From the NCBI GenBank assembly GCA_028554795.2, contig CM068826.1, positions 105,934,602-105,998,601 on the forward strand: a stretch of 64,000 nt of DNA, written 5' to 3'. Under the pieces are notes generated by a model, which was not told the origin of the DNA, searched no databases, and saw only the letters and a list, made by a program, of their open reading frames with translations. This stretch comes from Sinohyriopsis cumingii (Eukaryota; Mollusca; Bivalvia; Unionida; Unionidae). A program made the position numbers and the translations under genes. Of this stretch, positions 40,001 to 49,000 are shown piece after piece (position 1 is the first letter of the stretch; each line of letters begins with the position of its first letter).

Positions 40001-43000
40001 GGTACTGAACCATGAGTATTAAAGTGACCTAATCAATGTTATTTAACATACTAATTTTTAAAGGTACTGAACCATGAGTATTAAAGTGACCTAATCAATG
40101 TCATTTAACATACTAACTCTAAATGTACTGAACCATGAGTATTAAAGTGACCTGAAAAATGTCATTTAACATACTAACCCTAAATCAAATGTACTGAACC
40201 ATGAGTGACCTGAAAAATGTCATTTAACATACTAACTCTAAATGTACTGAACCATAAGTATTAAAGTGACCTGAAAAATGTCATTTAACATACTAACCCT
40301 AAATCAAATGTACCGAATCATGAGTACTAAAGTGACCTGATCAATGTTATTTAACATACTAACTCTAAATGTACTAAACCATGAGTATTAAAGTGACCTG
40401 AAAAATGTCATTTAACATACTAACCCTAAATGTACTGAACCATGAGTATTAAAGTGACCTGAAAAATGTCATTTAACATACTAACTCTAAATGTACCGAA
40501 CCATGAGTATTAAAGTGACCTAATCAATGTCATTTAACATACTAACCCTAAATGTACTGAACCATGAGTATCAAAGTGACCTAATCAATGTCATTTAACA
40601 TACTAACCCTAAATGTACTGAACCATGAGCATTAAAGTGACCTAATCAATGTTATTTAACATACTAACTCTAAATGTACTAAACCATGAGTATTAAAGTG
40701 ACCTGAAAAATGTCATTTAACATACTAACCCTAAATCAAATGTACTGAATCATGAGTATCAAAGTGACCTAATCAATGTCATTTAACATACTAACTCTAA
40801 ATGTACTGAACCATGAGTATTAAAGTGACCTAATCAATGTTATTTAACATACTAACTCTAAATGTACTAAACCATGAGTATTAAAGTGACCTGAAAAATG
40901 TCATTTAACATACTAACCCTAAATGTACTGAACCATGAGTATTAAAGTGACCTGAAAAATGTCATTTAACATAATAACCCTAAATGTACTAAACCATGAG
41001 TATTAAAGTGACCTGAAAAATGTCATTTAACATACTAACTCTAAATGTACTAAACCATGAGTATTAAAGTGACCTGAAAAATGTCATTTAACATACTAAC
41101 CCTAAATGTACTAAACCATGAGTATTAAAGTGACCTGAAAAATGTCATTTAACATACTAACTCTAAATGTACTAAACCATGAGTATTAAAGTGACCTGAA
41201 AAATGTCATTTAAATTACTAACCCTAAATCAAATGTACTGAATCATGAGTATCAAAGTGACCTAATCAATGTCATTTAACATACTAACCCTAAATGTACT
41301 GAACCATGAGTATTAAAGTGACCTAATCAATGTTATTTAACATACTAACTCTAAATGTACTAAACCATGAGTATTAAAGTGACCTGAAAAATGTCATTTA
41401 ACATACTAACCCTAAATGTACTGAACCATGAGTATTAAAGTGACCTGAAAAATGTTATTTAACATAAAAACCCTAAATGTACTGAGCCATGAGTATTAAA
41501 GTGACCTGAAAAATGTTATTTAGCATACTAACTCTAAATGTACTGAACCATGAGTATTAAAGTGACCTGAAAAATGTCATTTAACATACTAACCCTAAAT
41601 CAAATGTACCGAACTATGAGTACTAAAGTGACCTGAAAAATGTCATTTAACATACTAACCCTAAATGTACTAACCATGAATATCAAAGTGACCTGAAAAA
41701 TGTCATTCAACATACTAACCCTAAATGTACTGAACCATGAGTATTAAAGTGACCTAATCAATGTCATTTAACATACTAACCCTAAATGTACTGAACCATG
41801 AGTATTAAAGTGACCTAATCAATGTCATTTAACATACTAACCCTAAATCAAATGTACTGAATCATAAGTACTAAAGTGACCTAATCAATGTCATTTAACA
41901 TACTAATTTTTAAAGGTACTGAACCATGAGTATTAGAGTGACCTGAAAAATGTCATTTAACATACTAACCCTAAATCAAATGTACTGAACCATGAGTACT
42001 AAAGTGACCTGAAAAATGTCATTTAACATACTAACCCTAAATGTACTAACCATGAGTATCAAAGTGACCTGAAAAATGTCATTTAACATACTAACCCTAA
42101 ATGTACTGAACCATGAGTATTAAAGTGACCTAATCAATGTCATTTAACATACTAACCCTAAATGTACTGAACCATGAGTATTAAAGTGACCTAATCAATG
42201 TCATTTCCATACCAACTGGCATAACCTAGGATTACTTCCATTATTTAATCAAACTAGTAAATATTGTCCAGTCAGGTGCTTCTTCTGAGTTTGTATGCAG
42301 AAAGTAAATACCAGGCATCATGTTAGGGGGCAATTCAGGCTAATAGTTCCCATCACCTGTAAAATATGACTTTAACACACCAGAAATCTGCTGCAGAACC
42401 TACCAATACCCAATCCTTATCAAATAGATTTCATACTCTCACAACTCACATCATCACAACCAAACTTACATTAAATAAAAACACACATCAAAATCCATTG
42501 GATGGCGAAATATATGCTTAATCTGATGCAGTCTTTGCTGCTCTCAATAGTTCAGTATGGGGGTTTGAAGGTAATGCAGGTGTCATTAGTGTTCATCTTT
42601 GCACTTGATCACTAGAGACCAGATGGTACTGCTGTCCAAACTTCCCTGCTGGATTTTCAGAGCATATTCTGGTGAGAACTGAGTTGGTTATGACAACTAT
42701 AATGTAAGCATGGTCAAACTGTATCTGAGATGTGCTTGGCTATATAGACAAAGTGAGTACGGTATATATCACTTCTGTGACTGGCCTTTTCATTGGAGGA
42801 AGGGGAAGAACATAGTATTTTCAGTTTTAATGGGGCTTTACACTGTAATACAGCAGTAATAAATGTCTCTGTCCAATTTGGGTGCTAAGGCATTATCAAC
42901 ACAAATCAACTGAGCAAACATGAGTGAGTTCCTGTTATTGTCTTTCAGTCAATCTATTTCATAGCTAAAATCATCCTGAAAAGCGTGGGTCACTTAACTG

Positions 43001-46000
43001 TATTTTAATAAGAATAAAGTAATGAATTACAATAAAGAGAACTAATTTAAATGTTCAATTTAGTGTGTCAAATATGCTATGATAAGAGTCTGAGGTTTTT
43101 TAATGAAATATGATGAAAATCTGTGACAACATAAAATAACCATATCTTACTATAAATATGATATTTTACTAACAAAACATCAGAGTCCTGTGATGCTATA
43201 TAAGGGCAGCGTTCCTATTTCTATGGACATAATAAACTTCAATATGATTAATATCAATAAGATGTTTGCAGTAGAATTAAATTTTCTCCCTTACTGCTGT
43301 GCTTGACAAAGCAAAACTCGGTTAACCTGGAGTTTTTAAAGTTATTTTTGCTGGGCTTTTCTGATAGCATATTGCCTAACGAATCACACTCTTAAAAAAT
43401 TAATCACACTTGAACACTGTTCCAACAACTGAAATAATCATATTTTGCATTTTATATCTGGAGCAAAAATCCAACTTCAAAGAAACATTGTCACTGATTA
43501 CAAACATTATTAATGTTGGCTTCAATATTCTCGTTCAATACAGTCATGTGTTCTTCTGCATGTCTCTTTGATTAATATATTTAACTTCAAACGAATTTGG
43601 TTCTTCTCCTTTGTGTACTTTATGTAAATTAGTTAAATGGACTTGCCAACAGCAAAATTTGACATGACATATCGCCCTAGCTATAGAGAGCCAATTAAGT
43701 AATCTCTGAAAGGTGGTTGTTTATCTCTGACCACCTTACCTTTTAATTGATCAGCTGTATGGCCCAAGGATACGTTAGTTGAGCTTTGCGCAGGACTGTT
43801 TTCATGTTCATACATACTACAGATTACAGGCATATATCATAGTGGTCAAGAAATATTGGGAGTTTTCTTTATGTTGAAAAAACTTTGGAGCTAAGATTCT
43901 TGAAAATCACATCAGGGGCATTTGGGAATCCAAAATTGTGTTTTTCATGTTACATAGAGTGTTATGGCACTGGTATGGTTGTGGTCATGGATTACTGCAG
44001 AGTTACATGGCAGAGAAAACTTAATGTATGCATCCAACCAAAGTGGAAGCTATACAGTAATATAAATGAGTTTCTATAGTATACATTATACTTGCACATA
44101 AAAAAGGCCCTGAAGCAACGTTATTGATGCTTACAAAGTGGATGCTACAATATCCATTGTAAGACAATGTTACCTGTAGGAAAGGCCCAATGACATCCTA
44201 TTCTGATTAAATCAGTATAATGTCACGTGTATATAACTATGAAGTGGATGTTAAGAAAAGATAATATAGAAAACTTACCTGTATGTATCTGGACATAGCA
44301 GAAATTACACAGCAACATTAAATGTGTCTCTATATCATGCACCAGACATGCACTTATTAATATGGTTTATAGCAATCTGAGGGGATGCCATCAAGACCTA
44401 TGCAGGTAAGTACCATGGAAGCAAAAGTGTGTGAAGACGGCAAAGCGGTTATGCTGAAAAAGTCAGAAACTTTGTACTTTATGATAGAAAGAACAGAAAC
44501 GTTGAAAATGTCTAAACTGTTGATGCATGCATGCATGAGTACATGTATACTTCCCCTCAAAGATGAAACTCCAACATGTTTTAAGGTAGAAAACTTCCAA
44601 ACTGCTTCTATGGATTTTGCGAGGCTTCTTTGTTTATAGAAAGAATGCTAGTTGGCACAAGTGGAAGTAATAACTAACAATTTCATGGGCTTTGGTACCA
44701 ATCCCTGCATCAAGGGGAGATCACTCTATCTAACTGCCAACTAGGTTGGCAGGTAATTTTTTTGCTTTTCAGCTAAGGGGGTGCTCACCAATTAATATGT
44801 ACTTTAGAGAGAGTGACGTATGTAAGGTGAAGTAGTTCGCATTTAAAACATGCACAATGGAGAGAATGTTGGCATACCTATATGCTACAGTAATGTAATG
44901 TGGATGATATTTTTTTGGATATTGTACTTTTGGAAATTTTACATGATTTAAGCACATTGCTAACTAAAATGACTGCTCCCTTGTGTTAAAAATTCAGCCT
45001 GAATTAGTCTAAAGTACACTATACATAGCAGCTATTAAAACAGGGAAAATGAATTTTGCCAGACTAGACAATACCAGCTTCTGAAAGTGCAATGAATGAA
45101 TTACCAAATATATAAAATGTAAAAAAAGTTGTCGGCTCTTTTTTATACAATTTACCTCTTAAGTTCAGGAAGTGAAAATGACCAAGTAGAGCTAGCACTT
45201 TTTTGAAAGGTGCACATTTGAAGTAAGGCCAAGCTGTATACTCTATAACCCCTACACCCATCAATCATACACCAAAATAAAGGGAATTAAAGGTTCTTTT
45301 AATTATACCTAAGATATACAAGGTCTTTTTTAAATAGCCAGTATAACCAGTGAGGAAAGCTGGGGAAATTCTTTTTCTTTAAAATCCTAACCCTATGGAA
45401 AATAAGAAACTGTAGAGCGCCACCTAAAAGTTTTAATCTGGGAGGGTTGGATTTGCGAGGTAGCAGTAGTTCTTCTAAGGTATTATTATCATGTGCTGTA
45501 TATGAATAAGAAACCTGTTTAAAATCAACATTTGTGCTTATTTTATAGCTTCTGTCATATGCACTGAGTTAGAATTTTACCACCAACCATACTACTGTGA
45601 AAATTAAAGCCCAAAGTCAAAAAGTGTATAACTGTAAAAGTTTCAAGACCATAAGCTACAAAAAAGATTACTTATATTATTTTTGCATTTCACCACAAAC
45701 TGTGGAAGGATGAACTCATTTGTTTTAGATAAGTATGAGTTACATATTTTTTCTATCAGGTATCTATTTTCAAGGTTACAAGTTTCATACATTATGAAGA
45801 ATTTTGTGTGTATTTAATATTCTTTAAGTTGCTGAGTCAGTAAAACACCAGCTGTTGACAAATTTGTTTTGCCATGGAAAAACTAGGATTACATGTAACT
45901 GCTCCTTTTTTTCCCCATCACTTTGCCTGAAATGTATAGTCCACCATGATCCCTTAAACACCCTCAAGTGAGGTTAATAATAGATTTGGCACATCAGTAA

Positions 46001-49000
46001 AGGATCTTATTTAGACTTCAAATAAAGCTTGGATAATTCACTGCCAGAATTATGCTACAATTAATTAAATAGGAATACATGAGAACACAAGGACTTATGT
46101 TACAGTTAATGAAATAGGAATACGTGAGAACATTAGGACTTAGGCTACAGTAAATTAAATAGGAATACATGAGAATTTTTCAAGTTATGACACAGTTAAT
46201 GAAATAGGCCTACTTGAGAATATTAGGACTTTGTTACAATTAATAAAATAGGAAAATGTGAGAACATTAGGACTTAGGCTACAGTTAATGAAATATAGGA
46301 ATACATGAGAATATTAAGACTTATGTTACAGTTAATGAAATAGGAATACTGGAGAACATTTGGACTTGGGCTAAATGAAATAGGAATACATAAGAATATT
46401 AGGACTTATGTTACAGTTAATGAAATAGGAATACATGTGAATATTTTAAGTTATAGCACAGTTAATGAAACAGGAATACTTGAGAATATTAGGACTTATG
46501 CTACAGTTAATGAAATAGGAAAACATGAGAATAGTAGGACTTATGTTACAGTTAATGAAATAGGAATACATGAGAATATCAGGACTTATGTTACAGTTAA
46601 TGAAATAGAAATACTGGAGAACATTAAGACTTAGGCTACAGTAATGAAATAGGAATACATGAGAATATTAAGACTTATGTTACAGTTAATGAAATAGGAA
46701 TAGATGAGAATAGTATAAGTTATGTCACAGTTAATTAAATAGGAATATGTGAGAACATTAGGACTTAGGCTACAGTAAATGAAATAGGAATACAAAAGAA
46801 TTTTTTAAGTTAGGTCACAATTAACAAAATAGGAATACATGAGAATATTAGGACTTGCGTTACAGTTAATGAAATAGGAATAGTGGAGAACATTAGCACT
46901 TAGGCTACAGTTAATGAAATATAGGAATACATGATAATATTAAGACTTATGTAACAGTTAATGAAATAGGAATACACGAGAACATTAGGACTTAAGCTAC
47001 AGTTAATGAAATATAGAAATACATGAGAATATTAAGACTTATGTTACAGTTAATGAAATAGGAATACATGAGAATATCAGGACTTATGTTACAGTTAATG
47101 AAATAGGAAAACTGGAGAACATTAGGACCTAGGCTACAGTAATGAAATAGGAATACATGAGAATATTAGGACTTATGTTACAGTTAATGAAATAGGAATA
47201 GATAAGAACATTAGGACTTAGGCTACAGTACATGAAATTGGAATACATAAGGATTTTTTAAGTTATGTCACAGTTAACGAAATAGGAATACATGAGAATA
47301 TTAGGACTTACGTTACAGTTAATGAAATAGGAATACATGAGAACATTAGGACTTAGGCTACAGTAAATGAAATAGGAATACATGAGAATATTATAAGTTG
47401 TGTAACAGTAATTTAAGGAGTATGTTGTAGTAACAACAGTCATAAGTATCAAATTTAATATTAATTTATGTATTTACTGATACGAGAATAACAAGGGCCT
47501 GATAAAAACTAAGATTATTCCATTTGTCTATGCTTGGAATTTTGAGCATTGAGACAATCACGATGATAACATTTCCAGTAAATCAAAACTCTGAATACCA
47601 CAATTATTCAAGAAAAGCAATTTACCAAAACTCAAGACTAAAGTGAACCTGCATCACTTGTTCAATGCTTACCATATTTATTTATTCCCCATCCTACGAA
47701 CCAACCATCCTATCCCACTATGACCCCAGGAAGAAAGTTTCTCAGATCACTATGAACATTTGCCAACCACCCCCCATTACAATCTCAATGTTTGAGACCT
47801 TTAACTTGAACAGTGTACTGTATATACTCGCTTGTAAATCAAGTCCAACTGAAAACTGCAGAGACCCAGATCTGACGTAGCATAATGTGCCATTAGATCT
47901 GGGTCTGTGCAGTTTCTTAGGAATAATCAGTAGAACAAACAACATATACCTGGTCTTCTGGTGCATTATGCTATGGCAGATAAGGATTTTTGTTGTTTGC
48001 AGTCTGACTCATCTTACAAGTATATACAGTAGATGTCGCATGTCATCACACACACACACACACAGAGGGTCTCATAATCTTCAATTTTACCCAGACACAT
48101 AATATGACAGCAAATGAGGTGTAAAAATATTTTTGCTTTCCAAGATATATTACCTTCACTTAAAATGTCAACCATCTCAGTAACTGTCTGGTTTTCATGA
48201 ACCCCAACAGAAAATCCCATTTCCTGGAATACAGCATACAAAGCCCACCCATCTACATCTGTTCCTGATCTATCACTCAGCTTCAAGTGTTCATCAAAAT
48301 ACTGATTGTTAATTATGATGGCCATGCCTCTATAGGGATGATTCATGTTGTATTCATCTGACTCGAGTTCCTCAAAAGTCACTACTGGCACCTCTCCTCT
48401 GGACGAGTCCTCTGTTTTGCCACAAGAACTGGTGGAAGAGAATCAAGAGCTATTGATTAACAACAGACATATTTAAGCAATGGTTGGGATTTGTTCAAAT
48501 TTTAACACACTTCCAGTCAGACAGTTTTTTTGTAAAACTGTGTAAAATTATGCAGAGTAGTTTTTAAAAGAAGAAATTTACCATCAAAATCACTTGCATA
48601 AATTTAAAAACTGTTAACATAACAATTTTCTCTGTCAAATTTCCTGAAATTCTCCTGAACAGTATCAGAGACCAAATCATTTAAAGGTTTTATAAGTTTA
48701 GCCATGGTGCCATATTTTATGGTGATAAGAATCATCCGTAAAAATATAAAGCCACCTATACCTGGATATTTTCTTTAAAATTTGGTTAAATTTGTAGAGT
48801 TTTTGACATGTAGTCAATAAAATGTAATAACCAATCAGGATCATTTGAAAAAATACATGTATGAATGAACACCCATTGCACTGTACCTTGATGCTTTCTG
48901 ACATTTTTGGTTAAATTCTCGAGTGGATTTGGATAAACAAATTCAGTCAATTATTTTCAGTGGTTTTGGAGAAAAGGTTGTTCAGATGTTTTATGTATTT

